A DNA stretch of 64,000 bases, taken from Methanobrevibacter sp. Lineage in GTDB: Archaea > Methanobacteriota > Methanobacteria > Methanobacteriales > Methanobacteriaceae. How positions within the stretch are numbered: the first letter of the stretch is position 1; each line of letters begins with the position of its first letter. Below are positions 36,766 to 46,769 of this stretch, one piece after another. Under the pieces are notes generated by a model. The model saw only the letters and a list, made by a program, of their open reading frames with translations. It was not told where the DNA came from and made no database searches. The position numbers and the translations under genes were made by a program. Location of the stretch: the NCBI RefSeq assembly GCF_015062935.1, contig NZ_SUTM01000011.1:1-64000 (forward strand), given 5' to 3'.

Positions 36766-37964
36766 TGATAGTTAATTTAAGAGTTGACCATAAAATTGCA
36801 GATATCCAATCCATGGAAAGTATTTCAAAGGATATTGATGATTTGTTTTGGAAATTACAGGATAAATATTCAATTGGTGAGTATGTGGAGATTTCCACAT
36901 GCAATAGGAAAGAATATTATCTTAAAAATGATTATATTTCCGAAGATGATGAATTGCTGTCTCATGAAAATCAGAATATTATCATTGAGTATGGGGAATC
37001 TGCAGTGATGCATCTTTTAAGGATGACTTCAGGTCTTGAATCAATGATTGTTGGTGAAGACCAGATATTGGGTCAGGTAAAGGATGCAAAGAATAAGGCC
37101 ATCAAAAACCGTCATTGCGGAAGAGGTCTTGATGCTGTTTTTACAAAAGCTATTCATGTTGGTCAGGTAGTTAGAAATAAAACCAATATTAATAAGGGTT
37201 CTGTTTCCATTGGTTCTGCCGCTATAGATTTGGCTGAAAAACATATCGGCAGTCTTGACGATAAATCTGTTCTGGTCATCGGTGCCGGAAAGATGGGTAA
37301 ATTAGTTGCAAAAGCATTGGCTGAAAAAGATTTAAATGCTATTTTTGTTGCAAACAGGACTTATTATGTTGCAGTGGAGCTTGCTGAAGATTTGGGTGGA
37401 CAAGCTATTTTATTCAATGAATTGGAAAAGTATTTGGCCACTGCTGATTTGGTTATAAGTGCTACCAGTGCTCCTCATGCCATAATAACTAAAAAACGCC
37501 TTATAGATATTGATATGGATTATGAAAATGTTATGATGGTTGATATTGCAAATCCTCGTGATATTTCTGAAGATGTGTCTGATTTGGGTGTTAAATTATT
37601 CAATATCGATGATTTAAGAGAGATTGCTGATGCCAATACTCAGCTAAGAATTAAGGAATTTGGTGAAGCTGAAAACATCATTGAAGATGAGTTCATTTTA
37701 CTTAAAGAATCCTTCAAAATAATGGAAGTTGATGATCTTCTTGGTAATTTAAGAGCATCTATGGAAGAGATAAGACAACGTGAAACTCAAAAAGCATTAG
37801 TTAAGTTGGCTGATGTAGATGGCAGTGCAAAAATTTTAAATAATTTAACAAATTCCATTGTTAATAAGATATTCTTTGATATTTCAAAAAATGTTAAAGA
37901 TGCTGCAAAAGATGATGACAAAGAGGTTATTGCAGCTGCGGAATATTTGTTTAATTCAAAATAA
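36765..37964 (+). CDS. hemA: Glutamyl-tRNA reductase
   Basis: 399-residue enzyme reducing glutamyl-tRNA to glutamate-1-semialdehyde, the first step of tetrapyrrole synthesis (F430, cobamides, heme-like cofactors). Catalytic Cys is in VEISTCNRKEYY (about residue 46); GLESMIVGEDQILGQVKDA near 85-103 and the NADPH loop VLVIGAGKMGKLVAKAL near 168 are diagnostic. The start is GTG, overlapping the previous stop, with SD AAGGGGAT. Ends the operon tail-to-tail with the AAA ATPase, directly abutting it. Confidence 0.95.
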   Translation: MIVNLRVDHKIADIQSMESISKDIDDLFWKLQDKYSIGEYVEISTCNRKEYYLKNDYISEDDELLSHENQNIIIEYGESAVMHLLRMTSGLESMIVGEDQILGQVKDAKNKAIKNRHCGRGLDAVFTKAIHVGQVVRNKTNINKGSVSIGSAAIDLAEKHIGSLDDKSVLVIGAGKMGKLVAKALAEKDLNAIFVANRTYYVAVELAEDLGGQAILFNELEKYLATADLVISATSAPHAIITKKRLIDIDMDYENVMMVDIANPRDISEDVSDLGVKLFNIDDLREIADANTQLRIKEFGEAENIIEDEFILLKESFKIMEVDDLLGNLRASMEEIRQRETQKALVKLADVDGSAKILNNLTNSIVNKIFFDISKNVKDAAKDDDKEVIAAAEYLFNSK

Positions 37965-39098
37965 TTATTCAAACATTCCTTTAACTTCATTATGTTTTAT
38001 CTTAACAGATTTAAGCGCATAGTCTATATTTTTCATTGTTATGATAGTTTCATCATTGGCAATTGCATTGTGAAGAGCTGTTTTTAATATTTTTTCTTTT
38101 AAATCCCTTCCGGATAATCCTTTAGTCACTTTGACAATTTTATTCAAGTCAAGGTCGTATTCTATAGGCATTGTTTTAAGATTATTTTCTAAAATCTCCA
38201 TCCTTTCATTGTCTGTAGGTAATTTGAATTCTATTTCTTCTTCAAATCTGCTTCTGACTGCATTATCAAGTGATGCAGGATTATTGGTTGCTCCAATTGT
38301 AATGACTGATTCGTTTTCACTTATCCCGTCCATTTCGGTTAAAAGTGAATTGACAATTTCTGAAACATCTCCTCTCAATGATTGAAATGACCTGTCCAGT
38401 GCAATTGCATCCATCTCGTCAATGAATATTATTGATGGTGAATTTTCACCGGCCTTTTTAAACAAATCGTGAATTTTGGATGCACTGTCTCCTACGTGGT
38501 CTCCTATCAGTGATGTTGATTTAATCAAATGCAGTGGAACTTCAAACTCATTGGAAAGAGCTTTAACAAGCATTGTTTTACCTGTTCCTGGAAGTCCATA
38601 AAATAAAATATTTTTAGGAGCCCACGGTCCGAATTTTTCAGGATTTTCAAGGTATTTTCTAATTACCTTCACCTTGTTTTTTGCATTTTCTTGGCCAACT
38701 ATATCCTGGAGGCGGATATTTGAACTAACATTAACGTTGTCTCTTTTTGTTTTTAATTCTTCAGTGATGAGTTTAATTTTTGTTTTTTCTGAAATAATTG
38801 AGTTATTCGGTTTTGCAGTAACTATTTCAAAACCGTAATCTGGAATGATTTTTTGATCAAATAAATGTGAATTTTCACTTACAACTAATCCCAGCCATTG
38901 TTCACGGGCATATTCTTCAAATAATACAGTATTTTTAATTTCTATGTCTTCATCCATTAAAGGAAAATCGAATGGATATCCTACGGGTTTTAAAACCACT
39001 AATTCAGCATAGTCTTTTGTTTCTGTTTCTTTTTTAATTGATTTTTGGTTAGTTGTTTTGATTTCCGGCTGTTTATTGTCACTTTTCAAATTATTCAC
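37965..39098 (-). CDS. AAA+ ATPase
   Basis: 377-residue AAA ATPase. N-terminal 125 residues are unfamiliar and begin with a polar Lys/Glu-rich stretch. The AAA module has Walker A FYGLPGTGKTM (about residue 163), Walker B SIIFIDEMDAI (about 225), sensor-1 ATNNPASLD and an arginine-finger SRFEEEIEF; the C-terminal helical lid ends with IDYALKSVKIK. Related to proteasome-activating and Cdc48-like ATPases, but with one AAA domain and without a coiled-coil OB domain of PAN. SD GGAGGTG precedes the ATG. Substrates are unknown. Confidence 0.85.
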   Translation of the reverse strand: MNNLKSDNKQPEIKTTNQKSIKKETETKDYAELVVLKPVGYPFDFPLMDEDIEIKNTVLFEEYAREQWLGLVVSENSHLFDQKIIPDYGFEIVTAKPNNSIISEKTKIKLITEELKTKRDNVNVSSNIRLQDIVGQENAKNKVKVIRKYLENPEKFGPWAPKNILFYGLPGTGKTMLVKALSNEFEVPLHLIKSTSLIGDHVGDSASKIHDLFKKAGENSPSIIFIDEMDAIALDRSFQSLRGDVSEIVNSLLTEMDGISENESVITIGATNNPASLDNAVRSRFEEEIEFKLPTDNERMEILENNLKTMPIEYDLDLNKIVKVTKGLSGRDLKEKILKTALHNAIANDETIITMKNIDYALKSVKIKHNEVKGMFE

Positions 39099-39130
39099 CT
39101 CCGATATTTTTTACAAAATAACATTTGTTT

Positions 39131-39145
39131 TAATTATTTATATAC
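39131..39145 (+). promoter_or_regulatory. TATA promoter of the metallophosphoesterase operon
   Basis: TAATTATTTATATAC places transcription start near 39165, which rules out the upstream in-frame start at 39146 and supports ATG 39179. Confidence 0.5.
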
Positions 39146-39178
39146 TTGTGCAAACAAAATATTTTTAGAGGTTTGCTT

Positions 39179-40252
39179 ATGAGTTTTAGAACAAGGCGTG
39201 TAATATTAAGCGCTCCATTTTATGCTTTATTTGAATTTTTCCTGCTTAAATATATCTTTTTACTGTTTGGCGGCGTCAATGATTTATATTTGATTGGCCC
39301 TGCAATTCTTATTGGCGCAATTCATCTTGTGCCAATGTTTTTTGAAGCTAGAAAATCAACAGTTTTCGGAAGGTTTCTGACAACTTTGGATTGTGTCGGA
39401 ATGTGGGTTTCACTCATGTTTCTAATTGACATTGTTTTGATTTATCTTGTAGGATTATTTGTTTCAATTCCTTTATGGATAATTTGCATACTTCTCGCTA
39501 TTGTCCCTGTTTTGGGAATTTATAATTACCATAAAGCTCATAAGTTAGTTGTCAATGAGGAAACTTTGGAATTTGAAAATCTCACACGGGACATTAATAT
39601 TGTCCATTTGTCTGATGTTCATTTTGGTTCTGTACGTCACAAGCCAATTATCCGCCAGATTTCTCAAAAATTAAAGGAACTTGAAAAAGATTGTGATTTG
39701 GCTATAATTTCCGGAGATTTGGCTGACGGTTCATCAGTTGTTGAAAAGGATGATTTTATGGAATTTAAGGATGTCAATATGCCGATTATTTTCACTCCCG
39801 GAAATCATGATTTCTACATTGGCATCGACAGTGTCATTGACGCATGTAAAAATGCGGGAATCATTGTTTTGGACAATGATTCCATTGAATTTGAATGTCT
39901 CAACATTTTCGGTTTGACATTCAGTTTTGATGATAAGAAAAAACCTGAATTGGACAAATCTTTAATTAAACCGGGCTTTGTTAATGTGCTCAATTACCAT
40001 GTGCCATATTACTGGAAGGAATTTTCACAATTGGGCTTTGACCTTCAGTTGTCAGGTCACACTCACGGGGGCCAGTTTTATCCTGCTATCTTTTTTGCAG
40101 AGCTGATTTTCAAATATAATATGGGACTGTTTAAAAATAATCTGGGCAAATACTTGCATGTAACTACTGGTGTAGGTTCAATGGATCCTCCGATGAGATG
40201 GGGTACTGATTCAGAGTTGGTAATCTTAAAATTAAGAGAGGCGATAAAATGA
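39179..40252 (+). CDS. Membrane metallophosphoesterase (YkuE-like)
   Basis: 357-residue protein with an N-terminal membrane region of about four helices (residues 8-120) and a calcineurin-like phosphoesterase domain. The metal motifs are all present: VHLSDVHFGS (about residue 141), ISGDLADG (about 174), TPGNHDFY (about 200), NYHVPYYW (about 266) and LSGHTHGGQF (about 286). Similar to bacterial YkuE-type enzymes acting on lipids or sugar phosphates at the membrane. SD AGAGGT precedes the ATG. It overlaps the next gene by four bases. Confidence 0.88.
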   Translation: MSFRTRRVILSAPFYALFEFFLLKYIFLLFGGVNDLYLIGPAILIGAIHLVPMFFEARKSTVFGRFLTTLDCVGMWVSLMFLIDIVLIYLVGLFVSIPLWIICILLAIVPVLGIYNYHKAHKLVVNEETLEFENLTRDINIVHLSDVHFGSVRHKPIIRQISQKLKELEKDCDLAIISGDLADGSSVVEKDDFMEFKDVNMPIIFTPGNHDFYIGIDSVIDACKNAGIIVLDNDSIEFECLNIFGLTFSFDDKKKPELDKSLIKPGFVNVLNYHVPYYWKEFSQLGFDLQLSGHTHGGQFYPAIFFAELIFKYNMGLFKNNLGKYLHVTTGVGSMDPPMRWGTDSELVILKLREAIK

Positions 40253-41397
40253 GGCATTGTTCAACTTGCGGCAAATTTCACAGAGATAATGATTTATTTT
40301 GTTTGAATTGCGGTTCCTTATTATCCGATTATGAACATGCTAAATTGTCCAGTTTAAATTATGATTTGGTCGGTGAGGAATTTTTAACTCAGGTTGCTAA
40401 CCAGTTTTCGCAGCTAAGCTCCCAATACTCTCAATTAATGGGGGATTTTTCATCTTCTCTTGACGAGTTTACCTCTGAAATAAAAAAGATTTCAAAGGAA
40501 TCTCAGTTTGCAATATTCAAAGAGCGCATTAAACGAATGGAAAACGTTTTTGAAGGTTTAACTGATTTGTTTGACGATACATTGAATTCCTTGTCTGAAG
40601 TTGTCTTCAAGATGTTGGCATTTGAAAATATCATCTGGAAGGAATTCGATGATGAAGATTTAATTTCCTCATATCATAAAATGATAAATTCCCTGCAGGG
40701 ATTAATTAATTCTGCCAAAGAGTCAAAATCCAGTTTCGAATCAATCAATATTGAATATCCTAATGAAGAATTTGATATTGCAAAAGCAAATCTGCTGTTG
40801 CGTTTTGACAGGTTTGTAATTTTTCACGAATCATTCATCAAAGAACTAAGATTTATTAAAGATAAGTATGTAAATAATATTAGTATGAGTTTTGAAGATA
40901 ATCATAATCATTTTTGTATTTACTGCGGAGCTTCAATTGATGCAAATCAAAATTTCTGCTCCGAATGCGGAAAGCCTATTTTCAGGGAGGAACCGGTTGT
41001 TAAGAAAGTTCCTTCACAATATGATTCCAAAATCACAGAGTTGGAACAGGAGTATAATTTAAAACAAGCTAAGGCCAGTGAATTGGTGGTAAAATTATTT
41101 GATCCTAATCACATGGCTTATGAACGTTTTACAACATCAATAACTAAATCAAATAACTTATTTTCAATTCAAGTTGATGTTGCAAGAAAAATGGCGGAAT
41201 TGGATACTTCTGAAAGTCCGTTTGTCATTAGAGAATTGGATGCAAAAATTGAAACTCTTCAGGCATTTATTGACAAAATGGAAGACTTGACAAATGAATT
41301 GATTATTCATATGAGCTCAAATAAAAAAGATAATGATGATATCCATAACCTGTTTAATGATATGGATGATCTGATTGATTCTGTTAAAGATTATTAA
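40249..41397 (+). CDS. Double zinc-ribbon coiled-coil protein, unknown function
   Basis: 382-residue soluble protein. Two zinc ribbons: CSTCGKFHRDNDLFCLNCG at residues 4-22 and CIYCGASIDANQNFCSECG near 223-241. Between and after them are long amphipathic helices, likely coiled coils (about 50-215 and 255-375). The start overlaps the metallophosphoesterase stop (ATGA), so the two are translationally coupled. The 3' end overlaps the convergent endonuclease-IV-like gene by four bases. Function unknown. Confidence 0.8.
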   Translation: MRHCSTCGKFHRDNDLFCLNCGSLLSDYEHAKLSSLNYDLVGEEFLTQVANQFSQLSSQYSQLMGDFSSSLDEFTSEIKKISKESQFAIFKERIKRMENVFEGLTDLFDDTLNSLSEVVFKMLAFENIIWKEFDDEDLISSYHKMINSLQGLINSAKESKSSFESINIEYPNEEFDIAKANLLLRFDRFVIFHESFIKELRFIKDKYVNNISMSFEDNHNHFCIYCGASIDANQNFCSECGKPIFREEPVVKKVPSQYDSKITELEQEYNLKQAKASELVVKLFDPNHMAYERFTTSITKSNNLFSIQVDVARKMAELDTSESPFVIRELDAKIETLQAFIDKMEDLTNELIIHMSSNKKDNDDIHNLFNDMDDLIDSVKDY

Positions 41398-42230
41398 ATC
41401 ATATTTTCATATATTTCTTTCATTTTTAAAGAATCCAAGTCTCTTTGTGGAGTTTCACAAATAATATTTGCATTCCAACCGTTATCGATTAAATTGCTGA
41501 GTAAATCTTCAATATTGGGACCATATTCGTCACCTTCATCCAATACGTGATGCTTTACCTCTCCGCCTCTGCCGTATTCGATTGTTGTAAAATGGCAGTG
41601 CAAAATGTCTATGTCCAGATGGTCTTCAATTGTTGAAAAAATGCAGTTATAATCTTCTTTTTTATTTAAAAAACCACGCCCTCTTGCATGAACATGTGCG
41701 AAGTCTATTGTAGGTTCAAAATGGTCGAATGTGGCACACAGTTCAACAACTTCTTTAACGTTTCCGAGTTGGGTTCTTTTACCTGTGGTTTCAGGGGCAA
41801 AAGTAAACTCTTCAATTCCTTCCGCTTCAAGTTCTTCAAAAAGCCTGTTGACTGTATTTTTGGATATTTCCATGGCCTTTTCAGGTTTTCTGTTTAAATA
41901 AGCTCCCGGGTGAAATACCAGTCTATAAGCACCCATCCATTCTCCTGCACGTGCAGCTGCAATCAGATGCCCGATGCTTTTATCAAGTTTGGATTCCTCT
42001 TTAGCACATAAGTTAATGTAGTATGGGGCATGCATTGACACTAAAATGTCATGTTTTTCAGATTCTTCCTTTAATGTTGTTGCAGCCTTTTCACCAATTC
42101 TAACTCCATATGGTGATTGGTATTCATAGGAGTTTAGTCCTTCTTCAGAAATATATTTCGGAGCTTTGTATGCGGCGCCTTTATAATCGATAGGGCTTCC
42201 TGCAGGTCCAAAAAGTACTTTATGTTTCAT
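41394..42230 (-). CDS. Endonuclease IV-like TIM-barrel protein
   Basis: 278-residue xylose-isomerase-like TIM barrel of the AP endonuclease 2 superfamily. Likely metal-site segments are LVSMHAPYYINL (about residue 63), LVFHPGAYLN (about 103), FAPETTGK (about 142), TIDFAHVHARG (about 172) and ILHCHFTTIEYG (about 208). Could be a true AP endonuclease or a sugar-phosphate isomerase-like relative; archaeal members are usually annotated only by family. It follows gap on the same strand, with 36 bases between them. Confidence 0.8.
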   Translation of the reverse strand: MKHKVLFGPAGSPIDYKGAAYKAPKYISEEGLNSYEYQSPYGVRIGEKAATTLKEESEKHDILVSMHAPYYINLCAKEESKLDKSIGHLIAAARAGEWMGAYRLVFHPGAYLNRKPEKAMEISKNTVNRLFEELEAEGIEEFTFAPETTGKRTQLGNVKEVVELCATFDHFEPTIDFAHVHARGRGFLNKKEDYNCIFSTIEDHLDIDILHCHFTTIEYGRGGEVKHHVLDEGDEYGPNIEDLLSNLIDNGWNANIICETPQRDLDSLKMKEIYENMI

Positions 42231-42235
42231 TTAAA

Positions 42236-42262
42236 TCGTTAAAAAAATAGTAAAAAAAGAGG
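42236..42262 (-). terminator. T-rich termination signal after gap
   Basis: On the minus strand two T-runs (CCTCTTTTTTTAC and TATTTTTTTAA) follow the gap stop. They lie before the endonuclease-IV-like gene, so termination may be partial. Confidence 0.4.
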
Positions 42263-42266
42263 GAAT

Positions 42267-43283
42267 TTAGAATATTCCCATAGCTTTGTTTGTTTTTGCA
42301 ATTGATTTTTCGTTGTCGCTTTCCATTTCTAAAAGTGCACGAATTGCATCAATGTTTTCAGGTATTACATCAGATTCTTGATGTACTGCCTGCATGTAGA
42401 ACAGTTCATTTCCTACGACATTAATGGATTCTCTCCAAACTGGAATTTCATATAAGTCATTTCTGTTTCTTCCGAGTTCTTTGGCATATTCCATCAATTC
42501 AGCAGTGGATCCTAATCCTTCTTCAGCAGAAACAACCATTACTCTTGAACGTTTTTCCAATGCTTCAACGATTTCTTCAGTTTCAACGTCATTGTTGATT
42601 TCAACCATGATGTTGTGTTGATGCATTAATGTAGTAGGTACGAGCAATGCCATGGTGGTTACATCAATACCTTTCATTACGGTTTTTACATCAGGGCCGT
42701 GGTGGGAAGGTACTTTTGGAGGATTTGGAACAATTGCATTAATTGGTCCTTTTTTAATTTCAGATGGGTCTGATCCTCTTCTTACCATTACTGCTCTAAC
42801 TTTTTTAATGTCTGCAATTGGATCGATAGTTGATAATGTACGGGTTAAACCGGTAGTGTTACATGAAACTACTCTGGTATAATCTGCACCGTAAGAATCA
42901 TCATAATTTGAAATAGCATTAAATGAAAGACCTGTTAATTCGTGGTCTTCTCCACCTTGATAAATAGCTTTAACACCTGCTTTTTTATACATTTCGAGGT
43001 TTTGCGGACCAATACTTCCAGGAGTACAGTCAACTACTACATCTGCTTCTTGAATCATGTCTTCAACAGTTCCTGCGATTTCGATTCCAGCATCTTTGAA
43101 TAGTTGTTCTCTTTCTGGGATTCCAATATATAATGGATATCCTTTTTCTTCAACTGCAGTTCTAGCTTCGTAGTTTGGTCTAGTTTTACTTACACCAATA
43201 ACTTTCATATCATCTTGAGCGGCTACAGCATCTGCCACTCTTTTACCGATGGTTCCATAACCATTAATTGCAACAGTTTTCAT
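42267..43283 (-). CDS. gap: Glyceraldehyde-3-phosphate dehydrogenase, archaeal type
   Basis: 338-residue type II phosphorylating GAPDH. Rossmann loop [16 protein letters not shown] (residues 5-20) and catalytic Cys in [11 protein letters not shown] (about residue 141) are present; the length and N-terminal GYGTIG are typical of archaeal enzymes. It serves gluconeogenesis together with ppsA. The ATG follows AAAGGGATT as SD. An intergenic region of about 270 bases separates it from the divergent hydrolase gene; I see only AT-rich promoter-like sequence there. Confidence 0.95.
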   Translation of the reverse strand: MKTVAINGYGTIGKRVADAVAAQDDMKVIGVSKTRPNYEARTAVEEKGYPLYIGIPEREQLFKDAGIEIAGTVEDMIQEADVVVDCTPGSIGPQNLEMYKKAGVKAIYQGGEDHELTGLSFNAISNYDDSYGADYTRVVSCNTTGLTRTLSTIDPIADIKKVRAVMVRRGSDPSEIKKGPINAIVPNPPKVPSHHGPDVKTVMKGIDVTTMALLVPTTLMHQHNIMVEINNDVETEEIVEALEKRSRVMVVSAEEGLGSTAELMEYAKELGRNRNDLYEIPVWRESINVVGNELFYMQAVHQESDVIPENIDAIRALLEMESDNEKSIAKTNKAMGIF

Positions 43284-43554
43284 TTTAATCCCTTTTTGAT
43301 TTATAATAATTTTTAAAAATTTATTATATGATTTAAATTTGTTTTTTAACTTATTTATAATTTGATATTTGCCACTCTGATTTTTTTCAGTTAGTTATGG
43401 TATGTTTATTTTTAATCTAGCTTCATGTATTTTGTTAATTTTGATTTTTATTTCAATTTAGTGATTCATTTTTCACATTAACATTAATCATTTTGCTTTT
43501 TAAACTTATTTTCCATGTGCAATTATATTTGTAAGCTTGGATAAATAGGTTAAT

Positions 43555-44310
43555 ATGAATTATAAAATTGAAGGTAGCGGAGAAACCTTGGTTTTCATAC
43601 ATGGCCTTTCCGATAATCTGCTCTACTGGGAGATTCTGGCAAATTCTCTAAAAGATGATTTTCAGATTTTAAGGTTTGATTTACGAGGTCATGGAGATTC
43701 TGAACTGGGAAATGATGATATTACATTGGATACATATGTAAATGATTTATTTAACCTTTTAGGTGAATTAAAGATTGATAAAGTAAATCTGATTGCTTTT
43801 TCTTTAGGCGGCGCAATCGCATTGGATTTCGCTATCAAGCATCCTCAACTGGTGTCTTCATTGGTGATAATGTCCAGTTTTGCCAAAACTGAGGAATATT
43901 TAAAAAATATTCTCAATGATTTTAAAATAGCATTAAAAAATAGTTTTGAGGAGTTTTATGATTTGATTTTACCGAAAGTACTTTGTCCGCAGGTCATTGA
44001 GGAAAATATTTCAGAACTTGAACTGATTAAAGAGGTTTCAGCACAAAACGCTAATGTTGAGGGTATAATCAAAGCGGTTGATGTCTGTATGAATATTGAT
44101 ATTGAAGACAATTTATATGAAATTGATGTTCCTACTTTGATTCTTGCGGGAAAATATGATGAGATGTCCCTTTTAAGTTTTCAGGAATCAATGCATGATA
44201 AAATCAAAAATTCTCAGATGGTTGTTTTTGATAATGTTAAGCATAATCTGCTTGTTGGAAAAAATAATATTGAAATTTTAAAAATATTAAAAAATTTTTT
44301 AAAAAAATAA
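43555..44310 (+). CDS. Alpha/beta hydrolase
   Basis: 251-residue alpha/beta-fold hydrolase. Oxyanion motif LVFIHGLSDNLLYW (about residue 12), nucleophile elbow IAFSLGGAIA (Ser about 84), acid in LILAGKYDEMS (about 203) and final His in DNVKHNLLVG (about 226) complete the triad. Substrate unknown. It is monocistronic and on the opposite strand to its neighbours gap and copZ. Confidence 0.88.
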   Translation: MNYKIEGSGETLVFIHGLSDNLLYWEILANSLKDDFQILRFDLRGHGDSELGNDDITLDTYVNDLFNLLGELKIDKVNLIAFSLGGAIALDFAIKHPQLVSSLVIMSSFAKTEEYLKNILNDFKIALKNSFEEFYDLILPKVLCPQVIEENISELELIKEVSAQNANVEGIIKAVDVCMNIDIEDNLYEIDVPTLILAGKYDEMSLLSFQESMHDKIKNSQMVVFDNVKHNLLVGKNNIEILKILKNFLKK

Positions 44311-44322
44311 GTGAAAAGGATT

Positions 44323-44526
44323 CTATTCTACTTTGAATCCTGCTTCTTCAACTGCTTCATTAATTTCAGCATCACTAACGTCGCCGGACATGGTGATTTT
44401 AGTTATTCCAGAATCTAAATCTGCTTTAGCTTCATCAATTCCGTCAACATCAGTTAAACATAATTCAACAGCTTTTACACATGATGGGCAGTGCATGCCC
44501 ACTACTTTAATTTCTTTTTCAGCCAT
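44323..44526 (-). CDS. copZ: Heavy-metal (copper) chaperone, HMA domain
   Basis: 67-residue single HMA domain, VVGMHCPSCVKAVE, with the MxCxxC metal-binding motif (Cys14, Cys17). It should deliver Cu(I) to the P-type ATPase encoded 30 bases upstream, which lacks its own N-terminal HMA domain. SD AAGGTGAT precedes the ATG. Regulated with the ATPase through the CsoR operator. Confidence 0.9.
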   Translation of the reverse strand: MAEKEIKVVGMHCPSCVKAVELCLTDVDGIDEAKADLDSGITKITMSGDVSDAEINEAVEEAGFKVE

Positions 44527-44556
44527 AATAAATCACCTTAATATCGATAGTTAATA

Positions 44557-46422
44557 TTATGTTATCTGTTTATTTAAAGTTTTAGTTACACCTAACTTTT
44601 TTGAACTTTTGTAGTCTTTAGATGACAATTTGTATTTTGTCAGTGTTGATGAATAAATTATCACAATGACTGAACCGATATTATGAATCAATGCTCCTTC
44701 AATTGGATTTAGTATTCCCAGAATTGCTAAAGCCATTGCTACAACATTCAATGTTAATGCAAATCCGATGCTGATATTTATTGTTTTGATGGTCTTTCTT
44801 GCTATATCAATTAAATGAGGAATGTCTTCAATATTATCTTTGATTAATGCAATGTTTGCCGCTTCAACACTAACGTCACTTCCTATTTTTGCCATTGCAA
44901 TTCCTACATTGGCCTTTCTAAGGGAAGGCGCATCATTGATTCCATCTCCAATCATTGCAACTTTATGTCCAAGAGTTTGTTCCTCTTTGATGTAGTTTGT
45001 CTTATCTTCAGGCAGGCAGTTTGCTTTTACATTTCTCACTTTGACTTCTTTTGCTATTGCAAGAGCTGTTTTTTCATTATCTCCACTAAGCAATGTTGTT
45101 TTCACATTTAATCTTTTTAATTTTTTGATTGTTTGTTTTGAACTTTCACGCAATGTATCTGCAAGTAAAACTTTTCCAATGATTTCGTTTTCTTTTGCAA
45201 CAAAAATCTCTATCTCTCCATTTTCCGGTTTTTTACCATATTTCATAGGTATGCCTTCTGATTCGATGAGATTTCTATTTCCAGCTATTATTTTTAAACC
45301 GTTAATGTGCCCTATTATTCCTTTTCCGATTTCCATTTTGAAGTTCTCAACTTCAGATAGATTGCTGTTGTTGTAATGTTTGACAATAGCTTTAGCTAAT
45401 GGATGTTCTGATTTTGATTCTAGTGATGTCAATAAATGCATCATTTCTTCTGAGTTGTCTGAAAATACTTTGACAACTTCCGGAGTACCATATGTTAATG
45501 TTCCGGTTTTATCAAACACCAGTTCACTTACCTGTGCCAGCTCTTCAATGGATTCTCCATCCTTAACTAGTATTCCGTATTTTGTTAAATTTCCGATGGC
45601 CGCCATTATTGCTGTTGGGGTTGCCAGTACCAGTGCACATGGGCAGAATACTACTAGTATTGTAACTGATCTTATTATTTCAAATGTGAATAAATAGGTT
45701 AATATTGCTGCAGTAAAAGCTATGACAACTATTAATGTTGCCCATTTGTCTGCGGTTCTAACAATTTTTGCATTTTCAGGTGCTGATGATTCCACTAGTC
45801 TGATTAACTTTTGAAGGGAACTGTCTTCACTGATTTTTGTTGTTTTCATTGTAAATGATCCAAAGAGGTTAATTGTTCCGCTGTATACTTCATCATTAAC
45901 TTTCTTATCAACCGGCAGTGACTCTCCTGTTAGTGTTGACTGGTCAATTGAGGTTTCACCATTTAAAATTATTCCATCAGTTGGAATACTTTCTCCGGGT
46001 AGAACCTTTATGATGTCTCCGATTTGTACTTTTTCAACAGGTATCTTTTCTTCAATTCCATTTTTTATTCTTGTTGCTACTTGAGGGGTTATGTTTGCAA
46101 GTTCTTTTAATTTGTATTGGGTTTTTGATACAGTATATTCTTCTAAAAATCCTCCGATAGCCATTATTGTTGCAATTTCTCCTGCAGCAAATACTTCTCC
46201 GATTATTATTGATGCGATAATAGCTATTGATACAAGTAAATCTGCTTTTATGTCGAATTCTGTGATTAATCCTTCGGCACACTCTTTGAATATTGGTATT
46301 CCACATAGAATTACTGCAATTACTGCAATATAATTGAGAGATAGTATGAAACTAATGATTAAACTTATTGCTGAGATTATTATGAGCAATATGTCTTTTT
46401 TTTCATCTCTTGTAAATTTCAT
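44557..46422 (-). CDS. Heavy-metal translocating P-type ATPase (copper type likely)
   Basis: 621-residue P1B-ATPase without an N-terminal metal-binding domain. TGES actuator loop STLTGESLPVD (about residues 163-173), metal-binding CPC in transmembrane helix 6 (260-262), phosphorylated Asp304 in DKTGT, and the hinge MIGDGINDAPSL (about 500-511) are intact. The CPCALVLATPTA form and the copZ/csoR neighbours favour Cu(I) export; zinc or cadmium remains possible. SD TGGAGG is close to the ATG, and a perfect palindromic CsoR-type operator lies 26 bases upstream. Confidence 0.9.
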   Translation of the reverse strand: MKFTRDEKKDILLIIISAISLIISFILSLNYIAVIAVILCGIPIFKECAEGLITEFDIKADLLVSIAIIASIIIGEVFAAGEIATIMAIGGFLEEYTVSKTQYKLKELANITPQVATRIKNGIEEKIPVEKVQIGDIIKVLPGESIPTDGIILNGETSIDQSTLTGESLPVDKKVNDEVYSGTINLFGSFTMKTTKISEDSSLQKLIRLVESSAPENAKIVRTADKWATLIVVIAFTAAILTYLFTFEIIRSVTILVVFCPCALVLATPTAIMAAIGNLTKYGILVKDGESIEELAQVSELVFDKTGTLTYGTPEVVKVFSDNSEEMMHLLTSLESKSEHPLAKAIVKHYNNSNLSEVENFKMEIGKGIIGHINGLKIIAGNRNLIESEGIPMKYGKKPENGEIEIFVAKENEIIGKVLLADTLRESSKQTIKKLKRLNVKTTLLSGDNEKTALAIAKEVKVRNVKANCLPEDKTNYIKEEQTLGHKVAMIGDGINDAPSLRKANVGIAMAKIGSDVSVEAANIALIKDNIEDIPHLIDIARKTIKTINISIGFALTLNVVAMALAILGILNPIEGALIHNIGSVIVIIYSSTLTKYKLSSKDYKSSKKLGVTKTLNKQIT

Positions 46423-46447
46423 TTTAAACAGCCTCCAATGGTATAGG

Positions 46448-46465
46448 TATACCCCATGGGGTATA
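46448..46465 (-). promoter_or_regulatory. CsoR-type operator of the metal ATPase gene
   Basis: The 18-base perfect palindrome TATACCCCATGGGGTATA has the G/C-tract inverted-repeat form of CsoR operators. Its near edge is 26 bases before the ATPase ATG, exactly the same offset as in the csoR operator. Confidence 0.8.
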
Positions 46466-46490
46466 AGGTTACTTTAAAAAAAATTAAAGT
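46466..46490 (-). terminator. Terminator of csoR
   Basis: ACTTTAA/TTAAAGT, a 7-bp inverted repeat (46471-46477 and 46484-46490) around a homopolymer that is a T-run on the minus strand; it overlaps the csoR stop codon and lies just before the ATPase operator. Confidence 0.5.
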
Positions 46491-46744
46491 CTAGAGTAAT
46501 ATTCCAAAATTGATGAAATATCACCCAATGCTTCATCAGTATCATTATCTTCAATGGCCTGTTTAACACAATGTTCGAGGTGTCCTTCGACAATAATATG
46601 TCCTACTTTGTGTAATGCAGATTTTGATGCATTTACCTGCATTAATATCTGTTCACAAGGAATGTCCTCATCAATCATACGATCTATAGCATTTAACTGG
46701 CCAATGATTTTTTTTATTCTTCTGTGAAGATTGTCACTATCCAT
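46484..46744 (-). CDS. csoR: CsoR-family copper-sensing repressor
   Basis: 86-residue all-helical DUF156 repressor. The three Cu(I) ligands of CsoR are present as Cys30, His55 and Cys59 (PCEQI, GHLEHC, with the His-x3-Cys spacing). Start ATG 46744 (MDSDNLHRRIKKIIGQL) gives the family N-terminus; the longer frame to 46801 would run across the operator. No strong SD is visible. Two near-identical palindromic operators lie upstream of csoR itself and of the ATPase. Confidence 0.92.
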   Translation of the reverse strand: MDSDNLHRRIKKIIGQLNAIDRMIDEDIPCEQILMQVNASKSALHKVGHIIVEGHLEHCVKQAIEDNDTDEALGDISSILEYYSRL

Positions 46745-46769
46745 ACATTGTTTCAAAATAACACTTCCT